DNA of 64,000 bases from NCBI GenBank assembly GCA_913055155.1, contig CAJXJR010000005.1:145704-209703 (forward strand). The letters run 5' to 3'. Positions 51,050 to 59,466 of the stretch are shown here, piece by piece. Every line of letters begins with the position of its first letter. Positions within the stretch are counted from its first letter, which is position 1. The translations under genes and the position numbers were made by a program. Source of the DNA: an uncultured Erythrobacter sp. GTDB taxonomy: Bacteria > Pseudomonadota > Alphaproteobacteria > Sphingomonadales > Sphingomonadaceae. The notes under the pieces were generated by a model. It was not told the origin of the DNA and did not search any database. It was given only the letters and a program-made list of their open reading frames with translations.

Positions 51050-52408
51050 TTAGTCGAACAGCTCGCGCGCGGCCTTTTCGATCAGCGCGGCGTTAGCGGG
51101 CACTTCGCCCAGCATCACCACGTCACCGTCTTCGGTGCGGCGGATCATCACCAGGCCGAATTCCTCGCCTTCGCCGGCCAGCGATTCGAACCGGCGCGGC
51201 TCCATCGCGCGCAGTTTGCGCACGACCGATTTCTTCGGACCGCGCGGCTTGGGCGCGGCAGGCTTGCCTTCCTGTTCGCGGCGCCATGCGCGTTCGGCGG
51301 CGATGATGCCCTTCAGGCCCCCTTCGGCGGTCTTCAGGTGCTCGCCCAGCGCGCCGCGCTCAACCTCGGTGCGCTTCGCCCAGGAAAGGACGGCGGCATA
51401 TTCGGTAAGGCGCGTCTTGTCGTAATCCGCGCCGAACACCAGTTTCACCACCGGCGTCATGGGCGCGCGTTCCTGCATGGTCAGGCCGGAATCGGCAAGC
51501 AGTTCGGCGAAATCCTGCGGCGCATCGAGCGCGGCAAGGGCGAAATCGTAAGCGCGCGAGACCGCTTCGTAGAGCGATGCACGCGTGCGTTCCTCGCTGC
51601 TTTGGGCAGCCAAGGCCATTTCGCGCGCGGCAGCCAGCCAGTCGGCCAGCTCCATCTGCGCGGGATCGGCGGATTCGCTCGCAACTGCACCGAAAGCCGG
51701 TTCGGGCAGGTCGACAGCCGCGGGGCCATCGGCCCAGTCGACCATTTCGCCCAGTACCGGGCGACGCACGTCGTCGGCTAGGCCGGCGTCTTCGTCCTCG
51801 CCATCCAGCGCCTGGTCGATTTCCAGCAGCAGCTCGTCGGCCACTTCGCTGTCGGCCATCTCCTTCCAGTTGATGACGCCGTAGATGAAATCGATCGACT
51901 CGTCGTCGCTGGAAAAGGGCAGCAGGATGCCGCGATAGAGGATCGTCGCCCCGCGCTGGTTCACGAATTCGGCTTCGAAGCCGATCGGCGCTTGGTTGGC
52001 GATGATCTGCATGTAATGGTCGGTAATGCGGCTCAGCAGCGAACGGGCCGGCACGTCCGACAGTTCGCCGATTTCGGCACCGTTGGTGTCGCATTCCTCG
52101 GCCAGGTTATCGCCGAGATAGGCCACCGCGGGGTTTTCCAGCCCGCGCGAGAAATCCAGCAGCACGCTGTTCGGCCCGAAATCGGGCAGGGCCTCGGGAT
52201 CGAGGTCCTCGATTGCCGGGAAGTTGCGATTTTCCAGCAGGCTGGCCCAGAAATTGTAGGCGCGCACCTGCATGCGGCGCTCGTCCGTGCCGATCGCCGG
52301 GGGCGGCGTGTTATCGACCACGTCGTCGTGCTCGTCGTCCATGGCATCGAACCCCGGTCCGAGGTCTGCCGTATCGAGCGCTCCGAAATTGCCGCGCAGT
52401 GTATCCAT
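51050..52408 (-). CDS. PAS-domain protein with unknown C-terminal half
   Basis: A 452-residue acidic cytosolic protein. Residues about 45-185 match the PAS_5-type domain of alphaproteobacteria (YNFWASLLENRNFPAIEDLD, RSLLSRITDHYMQIIANQAP, FSSDDESIDFIYGVINW). The middle is acidic and disordered. A helical block (about 255-375, AREMALAAQSSEERTRASLY) precedes a basic stretch (GPKKSVVRKLRAMEPRR) and a short C-terminal beta element. No output domain such as kinase, GGDEF or HTH is present. Probably a signalling adaptor; target unknown. Confidence 0.75.
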   Translation of the reverse strand: MDTLRGNFGALDTADLGPGFDAMDDEHDDVVDNTPPPAIGTDERRMQVRAYNFWASLLENRNFPAIEDLDPEALPDFGPNSVLLDFSRGLENPAVAYLGDNLAEECDTNGAEIGELSDVPARSLLSRITDHYMQIIANQAPIGFEAEFVNQRGATILYRGILLPFSSDDESIDFIYGVINWKEMADSEVADELLLEIDQALDGEDEDAGLADDVRRPVLGEMVDWADGPAAVDLPEPAFGAVASESADPAQMELADWLAAAREMALAAQSSEERTRASLYEAVSRAYDFALAALDAPQDFAELLADSGLTMQERAPMTPVVKLVFGADYDKTRLTEYAAVLSWAKRTEVERGALGEHLKTAEGGLKGIIAAERAWRREQEGKPAAPKPRGPKKSVVRKLRAMEPRRFESLAGEGEEFGLVMIRRTEDGDVVMLGEVPANAALIEKAARELFD

Positions 52409-52522
52409 GCCAAAATCGCCTTCCGTGTCTTCGTGGCAAAGACACCTTTGGCGTTTTTTGGTAAAAATTCGGTGAAGTTGCGCCGGACCTTTCGGCGCGA
52501 AACTGCCGCGTATCGTAATTAA

Positions 52523-52993
52523 TTACAGCATGTATCGCATGCGGATGGTCTGATGCAGCGGACCGGTTCCCACCTCGATGGCGGCATCCTCGAAATCGGG
52601 CGGGCCCATGTTGACCGGCGCATCGCGCGAAAAGCCAAAGCCTTCTCGCGGCATCATGCCCAGCACACGGTCGGCCTTGCCGTTGTCGTTTTCGTCATGC
52701 AGCAGGGCAATCGCGTAGGTGCCCGGTGCGACATTGGTAAAGCGCAGGCTGGCCGCTTCGCCCGCCGGCACGACAGTGCGATAGCCTTGCGTGGAATCCT
52801 GGCAGCGCGGGAAGCGCTGTGCATCGCGGGTCATGCAGGCGCGCACCACGCCATCGTGATTGCGCAGGTTGGTGACTTCGATCACCACCTCGGTGCCGGA
52901 AGCTTGCGCCGCCAGCTGTGTCGCCGGGGCACCAAGCGATACCAGTGCGACAAGGGCTAAGAGGGCTTTGCCAGCCCGCGGTCGGTTTTGCAC
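52523..52993 (-). CDS. DUF2141 exported protein
   Basis: A 156-residue secreted protein with a signal peptide (cut after LAA, about residue 29) and the DUF2141 beta-sandwich: EVVIEVTNLRNHDGVVRACM, GTYAIALLHDENDNGKADRV, then GMMPREGFGFSRDAPVNMGP. The DENDNGKAD loop looks like a cation site. Function is unknown for the family. GTG start. It overlaps the 3' end of the sterol desaturase-like gene by 37 bases, so the two are co-transcribed. Confidence 0.9.
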   Translation of the reverse strand: MQNRPRAGKALLALVALVSLGAPATQLAAQASGTEVVIEVTNLRNHDGVVRACMTRDAQRFPRCQDSTQGYRTVVPAGEAASLRFTNVAPGTYAIALLHDENDNGKADRVLGMMPREGFGFSRDAPVNMGPPDFEDAAIEVGTGPLHQTIRMRYML

Positions 52994-53673
52994 AAGCGAT
53001 CCCAGAATCTGAAATAGAGGCCGTAGTTGCAGCGATACTCGTCATGGTGCCGCTGGTGATGGCTGGCGGTTATCAGCCAGTTCCCTAAGCGCGAATGAAC
53101 AAGCCAGCGCGGAAACATTTCCCAGCCCATGTGATTGGTGACGCCCATCACCGTCATGATCGCCAGCACCAGCCCCAGCACGCCGATATGCACGGGCACG
53201 ATGAAGACGAGCACGGGAATGACCACGGCGCCGGTGATGGCCTCGATCGGGTGGAAGCTCATCGCCGCCCAGGCGGTGGGCGGGCGGCTGGCGTGGTGCA
53301 CGGCGTGGGCAATGCGGAACCACTTGGGCCGGTGCATCCAGCGGTGCGTCCAGTAGAACCAGGTATCGTGCGCGAACAGGTAAATGAACAGCGACAGCGG
53401 CAGGTACCAAAGCGGGTAAGCGCCAATGTCGGTGTAGATGCGCGTCCAGCCCAGTTCCTGCCACCCCCAGGCCACCACGCCCGCAGGCACGCCGTAGATC
53501 GCCGCCGAAGCGAGCGACCAGTATATCTCCTTGCGGATCTGCGGATTGAGCCCTTCGTATAGGCCGGGACGCACGATTCGGGTGGCAAAGGCAAAGCCGC
53601 CGCTGGTCAGCAGGTATCGCACGGCGACGATGGCCGTCATGGCAAGGGCGGAAAGAAGGACGGCGACCAGCAT
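52957..53673 (-). CDS. Sterol desaturase / fatty acid hydroxylase family protein
   Basis: A 238-residue membrane enzyme with the di-iron histidine clusters of the family: HDTWFYWTHRWMH (about residue 103), AHAVHHASR (about 122) and ASHHQRHHDEYRCNYG (about 203). Four hydrophobic spans are visible. Members oxidise sterols, hopanoids, fatty acids or carotenoids. The specific substrate cannot be deduced, though membrane lipid or carotenoid modification is likely in this group. It follows mmcB by 50 bases. Confidence 0.9.
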   Translation of the reverse strand: MLVAVLLSALAMTAIVAVRYLLTSGGFAFATRIVRPGLYEGLNPQIRKEIYWSLASAAIYGVPAGVVAWGWQELGWTRIYTDIGAYPLWYLPLSLFIYLFAHDTWFYWTHRWMHRPKWFRIAHAVHHASRPPTAWAAMSFHPIEAITGAVVIPVLVFIVPVHIGVLGLVLAIMTVMGVTNHMGWEMFPRWLVHSRLGNWLITASHHQRHHDEYRCNYGLYFRFWDRLCKTDRGLAKPS

Positions 53674-53723
53674 TGCGCGCGCTTATGCCAAGCATCGGGC
53701 GTGCTGGCGAGAGGGTAGGGCGG

Positions 53724-54254
53724 TCAACCCGCCAATTCCGCGCCCCAACTGCTGCAATGCGGGTCCAGCGCCACCTGCAACCGGCGCAACGCAGCGCGCG
53801 ACAGGCGCTCTACCTCCACCCGGCGGCGCGCGGCGGCGAGCGGGTGGCTGGGGGCCGGGCGCACGATTTCCGCATCGTATTCGTCGGCCACGATCACGCC
53901 GCAACACTCCGGCCTGAAATCGGGGCTGTCGAGGCAGGCACGGTCCAGTTCCGGTGGCAGGCCCCAGTAGAAACGGTCGCAGAAATCGAGATAGTCGGGC
54001 CACTTGCCGTCGCCCAGCAGGTCTCCGCGTGCGGTTTTCACCTCCACGATCACGATCTTGCCCTTGGCATCGATGCCCATCAGGTCTGCTCGCCTGCCAT
54101 TGCGCAGCGGCATTTCCGGCAGCGCCCAGATGTTGTTGCGTGCGAACAGGCGCCCGATGCCACGGCAGACGGCGCGCGAGCGCAGGGTGAACGGGTCTTC
54201 CCCGGCATCGGCGGGAGAATCGGGGGCGGATGGTTGTGTGAGCGAATCGGCCAT
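53724..54254 (-). CDS. mmcB: MmcB family DNA repair protein
   Basis: A 176-residue protein with an endonuclease-like fold. The conserved core reads ALPEMPLRNGRRADLMGID, KIVIVEVKTARGDLLGDGKW and YLDFCDRFYWGLPPELD; the D...EVK spacing is that of PD-(D/E)XK nucleases. In Caulobacter MmcB is SOS-induced and helps survive mitomycin C damage. A perfect GTTC-N7-GTTC LexA box lies 12 bases upstream of the ATG, supporting SOS control here. Confidence 0.93.
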   Translation of the reverse strand: MADSLTQPSAPDSPADAGEDPFTLRSRAVCRGIGRLFARNNIWALPEMPLRNGRRADLMGIDAKGKIVIVEVKTARGDLLGDGKWPDYLDFCDRFYWGLPPELDRACLDSPDFRPECCGVIVADEYDAEIVRPAPSHPLAAARRRVEVERLSRAALRRLQVALDPHCSSWGAELAG

Positions 54255-54266
54255 GGCCGAAAAGTG

Positions 54267-54281
54267 GAACGAAAGTAGAAC
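54267..54281 (-). promoter_or_regulatory. LexA box upstream of mmcB
   Basis: On the minus strand GTTC-TACTTTC-GTTC, an exact match to the alphaproteobacterial LexA consensus GTTC-N7-GTTC, just before the mmcB start. Confidence 0.8.
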
Positions 54282-54317
54282 GCCGTCAAGCGGCGGCGCG
54301 CATCATGCGCTCCTGCC

Positions 54318-54731
54318 TCATGCGCTTCTTCGGGGCCCCATTTCGCCGGTCGGCGGCAGCAGCGCCAGCAAGGCAGAGCGCGCCGTCACGAATTCGCGCC
54401 ACAAGGCCAGGGCAGCCGGCTTGCAGTCCGCGCCGCGCGCGTTGATCGCCAGCAGCGCGGTGATGCCCGGCTCCATCACGGCGGCCAGGTCGGCACAGCC
54501 ATTGTCGACCATGTCGCGCCGCCATTTTTCGGCATCGCGAATCAGGGCGGGGAAATTGCGCACGTCCTTGCTCGGCCGTTCGGCCTCCAGCCCGGCGAGC
54601 ATGGCCACGACCTGCCCTGCCTCGCCCAGCGCGGCCCAGCGCATCGAGGTGCTGCTGGCGTTGACGGTCTGGCGAGGCCCGGCGGACCGGAAAGCGGACG
54701 ACGATCCGAAATTGGGCGAAGGTGCGTTCAT
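54318..54731 (-). CDS. Hypothetical helical protein upstream of mmcB
   Basis: A 137-residue soluble protein, not recognised. The N-terminus is Ser/Ala-rich and likely disordered (MNAPSPNFGSSSAFRSAG). The rest is helical with LGEAGQVVAMLAGLEAERPS, NFPALIRDAEKWRRDMVDNG and LALWREFVTARSALLALLPP. ATG 54731 is preferred over ATG 54743. It lies 63 bases before mmcB on the same strand with the LexA box in between, so mmcB does not need its promoter. Coding pattern agrees with the neighbours. Confidence 0.65.
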   Translation of the reverse strand: MNAPSPNFGSSSAFRSAGPRQTVNASSTSMRWAALGEAGQVVAMLAGLEAERPSKDVRNFPALIRDAEKWRRDMVDNGCADLAAVMEPGITALLAINARGADCKPAALALWREFVTARSALLALLPPTGEMGPRRSA

Positions 54732-54786
54732 GGTCCGCGCCATAGCGCGCGCGGGGTTTCCATTCGGTTAGCGCCGCCCTCGGGCG

Positions 54787-55611
54787 TCAGTCTTCCGGTG
54801 CGTCCTCGTCCACCGGCGGGCCGAAGGGATCGTCGCCTTCGTCCAGGCCCAGGTCGACATTGGCGCCGTTCTCGTCGTCAACCAGCCGGTTGTTCTCGGC
54901 GCAGACGTATTCGCGGATTTCCCAGTCCGGTTCGCGGCGATAGGCCAGCGTCTGCACGAAGGGTTCTGCCAGCACGGCGGGATCGGTGATGGTCGTCTCC
55001 AGCCACAGGACGCCTTCTTCATCCAGCCAGAAATGCTCGTGGATGCGCATGTCCTCGGACGGGGTGACGCCGGCCATGAAGGTGACGAAGGGATTGAAGC
55101 CCACCGTGTCCACCACCAGCGTGTCGTCTTCCCAGAAGCCGACAGAGGTGCCGTTGAACAGCGGATCGGGGTCTTCGGGCAGCTGGCGGCCCGGATCGAC
55201 ATAGATGCGCCGCGCCTGGCTGTAGGTCTCGGCAAAGATCGTCACCCGGCCCGGCGAATAAAGGAATTCGATGGGGTAGGGCTGGCGCATGATGCCGGGC
55301 ATGCCGGGCGGAATGCAGTTGACCTGCAGGAACTGGTCGACGCCTTCGCGCGCCTGCTGTTCCTGGAACGCCTCCAGCGCGGCCTGCGCGTCGGGGGTCA
55401 GCACCGGGCTGGGCGGCACGCGCCCGTTGCGGCCGAACAGGATCGACCAGTCGGGGTTCCACACCCCGGTGAAGTCTGGCCAGGCGGTGACTTCGGCGTA
55501 TTGCGTGGCGCGTGGCGGCGTGAAATCGCCATCCTGCGCGCCAGCCGGCACCGCGCCTGCTGCCAGTGCCAGCACGGCCAGTGTGCCCAGGGCCCTTGCC
55601 TGCTTGATCAT
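54787..55611 (-). CDS. Exported protein of unknown function, divergent from DUF6152
   Basis: A 274-residue secreted protein: signal peptide cut after AGA (about residue 25). Conserved-looking blocks are WPDFTGVWNPDWSILFGR, NCIPPGMPGIMRQPYPIEFL and SVGFWEDDTLVVDTVGFN, followed by RIHEHFWLDEEGVLWLETTI and a strongly acidic tail. I recognise this type as a recurring but uncharacterised family often located beside DUF6152 genes, as here. Probably periplasmic. The start is ATG 55611, preceded by GGGAAAAGG. Confidence 0.8.
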   Translation of the reverse strand: MIKQARALGTLAVLALAAGAVPAGAQDGDFTPPRATQYAEVTAWPDFTGVWNPDWSILFGRNGRVPPSPVLTPDAQAALEAFQEQQAREGVDQFLQVNCIPPGMPGIMRQPYPIEFLYSPGRVTIFAETYSQARRIYVDPGRQLPEDPDPLFNGTSVGFWEDDTLVVDTVGFNPFVTFMAGVTPSEDMRIHEHFWLDEEGVLWLETTITDPAVLAEPFVQTLAYRREPDWEIREYVCAENNRLVDDENGANVDLGLDEGDDPFGPPVDEDAPED

Positions 55612-55626
55612 TGCCTTTTCCCTCAC

Positions 55627-55668
55627 CCAGATTGTCCGGCCAGATTGACCGTGTTTGCACCCAGATTG
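55627..55668. promoter_or_regulatory. Three direct CCAGATTG repeats in a divergent promoter region
   Basis: CCAGATTG occurs at 55627-55634, 55640-55647 and 55661-55668 in the 176-base spacer between two divergent exported-protein genes. Start-to-start spacing is 13 and 21 bases, about one and two helical turns. A regulator binding site is likely; the regulator is unknown. Confidence 0.45.
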
Positions 55669-55787
55669 CTGTGCCTTCGGTGGCCAAGTCAAGCGACGGG
55701 TTGATTTTGTCCGGCTTTTGCTGGCAAAAAGGGGAAAAGGTCGGGGCGCAGGTCGCAAGCTGCCCTGACCATCCGGAGAGCGATGAC

Positions 55788-56183
55788 ATGACCCAATTCT
55801 CGATCCGCCGCCTCGGCCTGGCTGCCGGCGCTGCCTTTGCCATTGTTGCCGGGATGGCCGTGCCGGGATCGGCGCACCATTCCACCGCAATGTTCGAATG
55901 GGGCAGCGAGGCCACTATCGAGAACATGACGGTGGAACGCTGGGTGTGGACCAATCCGCACACCTTCATCTACGCGCGTGACGATCGCGGACGTCGCTGG
56001 GCGTTCGAGGGGATGAGCCCCAACCACCTCAGCCGCGCTGGCTGGTCGCGCCGCACGCTGGCACCGGGCGAGTCGATCGATGTCGGCTACTACCCGCTGC
56101 GCGATGGCCGCCGCGGCGGCTTCAACGTGCGCGTGTTCAAGGAAGACGGCACCGAAATGCTGCAACTGCCCAGCGCGATGTAA
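55788..56183 (+). CDS. DUF6152 family exported protein
   Basis: A 131-residue secreted protein with signal peptide (cut after GSA, about 29) and mature N-terminus HHSTAMFEW, the hallmark of DUF6152. ERWVWTNPHTFIYARDDRGR and FEGMSPNHLSRAGWSRRTL follow, an OB-like beta barrel pattern. The histidine pair at the mature N-terminus may bind metal. Function unknown. It is paired with the divergent 274-residue exported protein and shares its control region with three CCAGATTG repeats. Confidence 0.9.
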   Translation: MTQFSIRRLGLAAGAAFAIVAGMAVPGSAHHSTAMFEWGSEATIENMTVERWVWTNPHTFIYARDDRGRRWAFEGMSPNHLSRAGWSRRTLAPGESIDVGYYPLRDGRRGGFNVRVFKEDGTEMLQLPSAM

Positions 56184-56297
56184 TCGAGCCGGGCTACGCG
56201 CATTCGACTGCGCGTTTGGCGCCTAGCCGACCAACGCCTATAGCAGCGTGATAACGCCGCGCCGGCAACGGCGGGCGATGCAGCTGACGGAGCAGAG

Positions 56298-57389
56298 ATG
56301 AGCTGGTCACCGGCAATCGCGCGGTTCGGAGAGACGGTGGTGCGCTTGCACTGGTCTTTCCTGCTGTTTCTCACCTGGATCGCGCTGAGCGCCTTGCTGG
56401 GTGCGGGCATGGCTGCTGCCATCAGTGGCGTGGTGTTTTTTTCGCTGCTGTTCGCCTGCGTGGTGCTGCACGAGTTCGGCCATATCCTGGCAGCGCGCCG
56501 CTATGGCGTGCGCACGCCCGAAGTGTTGCTGCTGCCCATCGGCGGGGTCTCGCGGCTGGAGCGGATGCCGGAAGAGCCACGCCAGGAAATCGTCATCGCG
56601 CTGGCCGGCCCGCTGGTCAGTTTCCTGATCGGCCTGGTGCTGCTGGCCGCGTTGGGCTTTCCCGCGCCCGACCCGACGGCCGGCTTCGACAGCCTGGGCG
56701 CCATCCTGCTCCAGCTTGGCTGGCTGAACATTGTCCTTGGCGCCTTCAACCTGCTGCCGGCCTTCCCGATGGACGGCGGCCGCGTGCTGCGCGCCGTGCT
56801 GGCCAGCCGCCTGGGCCATGCCCGCGGCACCCGGCTGGCGGCGAACGCCGGGCAGGCCGTGGCCATCGTGTTCGGCATGGTCGGCCTGCTGTCGGGCAAT
56901 TTCATCCTGCTGCTGATCGCCGTGTTCATCTTCCTTGCCGCCAGTTCCGAGGCCGGGGCGGCGCAGATGCGCTCCGCCACTTTGGGCCTGACGGTGGCCG
57001 ATTTCATGATCACCGAGTTCGAAAGCGTGCACGTCGATGCGCCGGTATCGGCTGCGGCGGAGGCCTTGATCCGCACCAGCCAGAAGGAGTTTCCCGTGGT
57101 CGACGGGCAGGGCCGCCTGCGCGGGGGCCTGGCCCGCGATGCGATCGTGAAGGCCATGCATCGCGATCCATCCATGCCAGTTGCCGAAGCCATGGCCAGC
57201 GATATCCCGGTGGTGACCCCGCAGCACAATGCCGACGAGCTGGTCCGCTACCTGCAGGCTTCCCAGCCGATGGTGATTGCCTGCCGGGCGGACGGGCATC
57301 CGGTGGGCGTGGTGACCTGGGAGAACATGCTCGAATACATGATGGTACATCCCGTACAGGACGCCTCCGCGCGCCGCCCGGCAGGCTGA
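56298..57389 (+). CDS. Site-2 protease family (M50) protein with CBS domains
   Basis: A 363-residue membrane metalloprotease. Zinc motif VVLHEFGHILAARRYG (H58, E59, H62) with the second site LLPAFPMDGGRVLR (Asp near 159). About six membrane spans cover residues 15-225, followed by two CBS domains (about 235-290 and 300-355; TLGLTVADFMITEFESVHVD and MASDIPVVTPQHNADELV). This is the Rip3/group III arrangement, where CBS domains may sense nucleotides to control intramembrane proteolysis. Substrate unknown; no anti-sigma gene is nearby. Confidence 0.93.
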   Translation: MSWSPAIARFGETVVRLHWSFLLFLTWIALSALLGAGMAAAISGVVFFSLLFACVVLHEFGHILAARRYGVRTPEVLLLPIGGVSRLERMPEEPRQEIVIALAGPLVSFLIGLVLLAALGFPAPDPTAGFDSLGAILLQLGWLNIVLGAFNLLPAFPMDGGRVLRAVLASRLGHARGTRLAANAGQAVAIVFGMVGLLSGNFILLLIAVFIFLAASSEAGAAQMRSATLGLTVADFMITEFESVHVDAPVSAAAEALIRTSQKEFPVVDGQGRLRGGLARDAIVKAMHRDPSMPVAEAMASDIPVVTPQHNADELVRYLQASQPMVIACRADGHPVGVVTWENMLEYMMVHPVQDASARRPAG

Positions 57390-57400
57390 GCGCGCTGGCT

Positions 57401-58537
57401 TCAGTCCATCGTGCGTCGATAGCGGACCATGGCGACCCCGCACGCGGCAGTGGTAAACAGCGCCATCGCGCCGAGCGAGGCATGCAGGTCTGCGAAGGAC
57501 GCATCCTTCAGCATCACCCCGCGCACCACGCGCAGGAAATGGGTGAGGGGCAGAACCTCGCCGATGGCCTGCGCCCAGCCGGGCATGCCGCGAAAGGGAA
57601 ACATGAAGCCCGACAGCAGCATCGACGGCAGGAAGAAGAAGAAGGTCATCTGCATCGCCTGCATCTGGGTGCGGGCGATGGTCGAGAAGGTGAAGCCGAG
57701 AGCCAGGTTGGCCACGGCGAAGATCGCCAGCCCCGCAGCCAGGATGCCCAGGTTGCCGACGAACGGCACGTCGAACAGCCCCAGGGCCGCCACCAGGATC
57801 AGCACGGTCTGCGCCGCCCCCACCAGCAGGTATGGCGTGATCTTGCCGACCATCACCTCTGCCGGGCGGGCCGGCAGTGCGAGCAGGTTTTCCATCGTCC
57901 CGCGCTCTGCCTCGCGGGTCATCGCGATGGCGGTGATCATCACCAGCGTCATGGTGAGAATCACCCCGAGCAGGCCGGGAACGATGTTGTACTGGGTGAT
58001 GCCTTCGGGATTGTAGCGCGGGTGGATGACCAGTTCGAACGGCTCGGGGCGTTCCTGCAGCCCCGCCAGCGAGCCGCCGAGTTCGTGACGCAGCGCCCGT
58101 GTCACGATGGTCTGCGCCTGGCCCAGCGCCCGCGTGGCTGCCACCGGGTCCGAGGCATCGGCTTCCAGCAGCAGTTGCGGGTGCCGCCCCGCCACAAGGT
58201 CGGACGTGAAATTGGCCGGGATCGAGACGACGAACATCACCTCCCCGCTGGCTAGCAGGCGACTGCTTTCCTGCGGGTCGGCACTTTCGCGCACCAGTTC
58301 GAAATAGCCGCTGTTCTCAAGCCCGCGCAGGATGCTGCGCACTATCGGCGTGCTCTCCTCGGCATGCACGGCGGTGGGCAGCTGGCGTGGATCGGTGTTG
58401 ATGGCATAGCCGAACAGCAACAGCTGCATTACCGGTACTGCCACCATGATGGCAAAGGTCAGCCGGTCGCGGCGCATCTGGGTGAATTCCTTCTGGAAGA
58501 TCGCCCAGACCCGTCGCCAGAAGCCCCGCGCGATCAT
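57401..58537 (-). CDS. ABC-2 type transporter permease
   Basis: A 378-residue permease of the YhhJ/YbhS type: N-terminal span (about 28-46), a large periplasmic domain (about 50-175), then five spans. The ABC-2 signature region is LPARPAEVMVGKITPYLLVG, with FFFFLPSMLLSGFMFPFRGM and LPLTHFLRVVRGVMLKDASF at the C-terminal end. It overlaps the ATPase gene by ATGA. Only one permease is present where YbhFSR has two, so a homodimer is expected. Confidence 0.93.
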   Translation of the reverse strand: MIARGFWRRVWAIFQKEFTQMRRDRLTFAIMVAVPVMQLLLFGYAINTDPRQLPTAVHAEESTPIVRSILRGLENSGYFELVRESADPQESSRLLASGEVMFVVSIPANFTSDLVAGRHPQLLLEADASDPVAATRALGQAQTIVTRALRHELGGSLAGLQERPEPFELVIHPRYNPEGITQYNIVPGLLGVILTMTLVMITAIAMTREAERGTMENLLALPARPAEVMVGKITPYLLVGAAQTVLILVAALGLFDVPFVGNLGILAAGLAIFAVANLALGFTFSTIARTQMQAMQMTFFFFLPSMLLSGFMFPFRGMPGWAQAIGEVLPLTHFLRVVRGVMLKDASFADLHASLGAMALFTTAACGVAMVRYRRTMD

Positions 58538-59466
58538 GCCTGCCACCTGCTGTCGTGGCGTGCCTCTCCGGCAAGCGCGATGAAGGCATCCTCGAGGTTC
58601 GGACGCACCTCCTGCCAGGCGACCCCGGCGCCCGAAGTCTCGTGAACGGCCCGTTCCAACCGCGTTCGGTCGCGGCCGCTGGCATGCAGGGCGGCGCCGA
58701 AATAGGCTGTATGCTCGACGCCGGGCTTGCCGCGCAGCCGGGCGGCAAGGTGCCGGACTCTGTCGCCCTCGGCACGGAAGGTGACCAGGCCCGAGCGGGC
58801 GATGATGTCGGCCACCGTTCCCTCGATCACGAGCCTGCCATTGGCGAGATAGACGATGCGGTCGCACCGCTCTGCCTCGTCCATGTAATGGGTGGAAACC
58901 AGCGCGGTCACCCCGCCATCGCCGGTCAGGCGGTGGATCTGGTCCCAGAAATCGCGCCGTGCCTGCGGATCCACGCCCGCCGTCGGCTCGTCCAGCAGCA
59001 GAAGTTGCGGCCCGTGCATGGTCACCGCGGCCAGCGCCAGCCGCTGCTGCCACCCCCCGGAAAGCGCGCCGGCCAGCTGGTGCTGGCGATCCTGCAAGCC
59101 AAGGCCTGCCAGCGTTCGGTCCACCACTCCGGCGATATCGTCCATCAAGTACAGCCGGGCGACGAATTCCAGGTTCTCGCGGATCGTCAGGTCTGTCCAG
59201 AACGAGAATTTCTGCGTCATGTAGCCGACTTGCCGCTTGATCGCCGAGGCTTGCGTGCGAACGTCGAAGCCAAGGCATTGCCCTTCGCCACCGGTGGGCT
59301 TCAGCAGGCCGCAGATCATCCGGATGCTGGTGGTCTTGCCCGATCCGTTCGGGCCGACAAAGCCCCATACTTCGCCGCGCGGCATTTGCAGGTCCAGCCC
59401 CTCCACCGCCACCTTGTCGCCAAATTCCTTGCGCAGGCCGCGCACGTCGATGGCAAGCTGGCTCAT
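58534..59466 (-). CDS. ABC transporter ATP-binding protein
   Basis: A 310-residue ATPase: Walker A GPNGSGKTTS (about 39), Q-loop YMTQKFSFW, signature ALSGGWQQRLALA, Walker B LLLLDEPTAGVDP, switch His in LVSTHYMDEAERCD. The YMTQKFSFW and THYMDEAERC forms are those of the YhiH/YbhF drug-export branch. YbhF-type proteins often have two ATPase halves; this one has one. It overlaps the HlyD gene and the permease by four bases each. Confidence 0.95.
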   Translation of the reverse strand: MSQLAIDVRGLRKEFGDKVAVEGLDLQMPRGEVWGFVGPNGSGKTTSIRMICGLLKPTGGEGQCLGFDVRTQASAIKRQVGYMTQKFSFWTDLTIRENLEFVARLYLMDDIAGVVDRTLAGLGLQDRQHQLAGALSGGWQQRLALAAVTMHGPQLLLLDEPTAGVDPQARRDFWDQIHRLTGDGGVTALVSTHYMDEAERCDRIVYLANGRLVIEGTVADIIARSGLVTFRAEGDRVRHLAARLRGKPGVEHTAYFGAALHASGRDRTRLERAVHETSGAGVAWQEVRPNLEDAFIALAGEARHDSRWQA

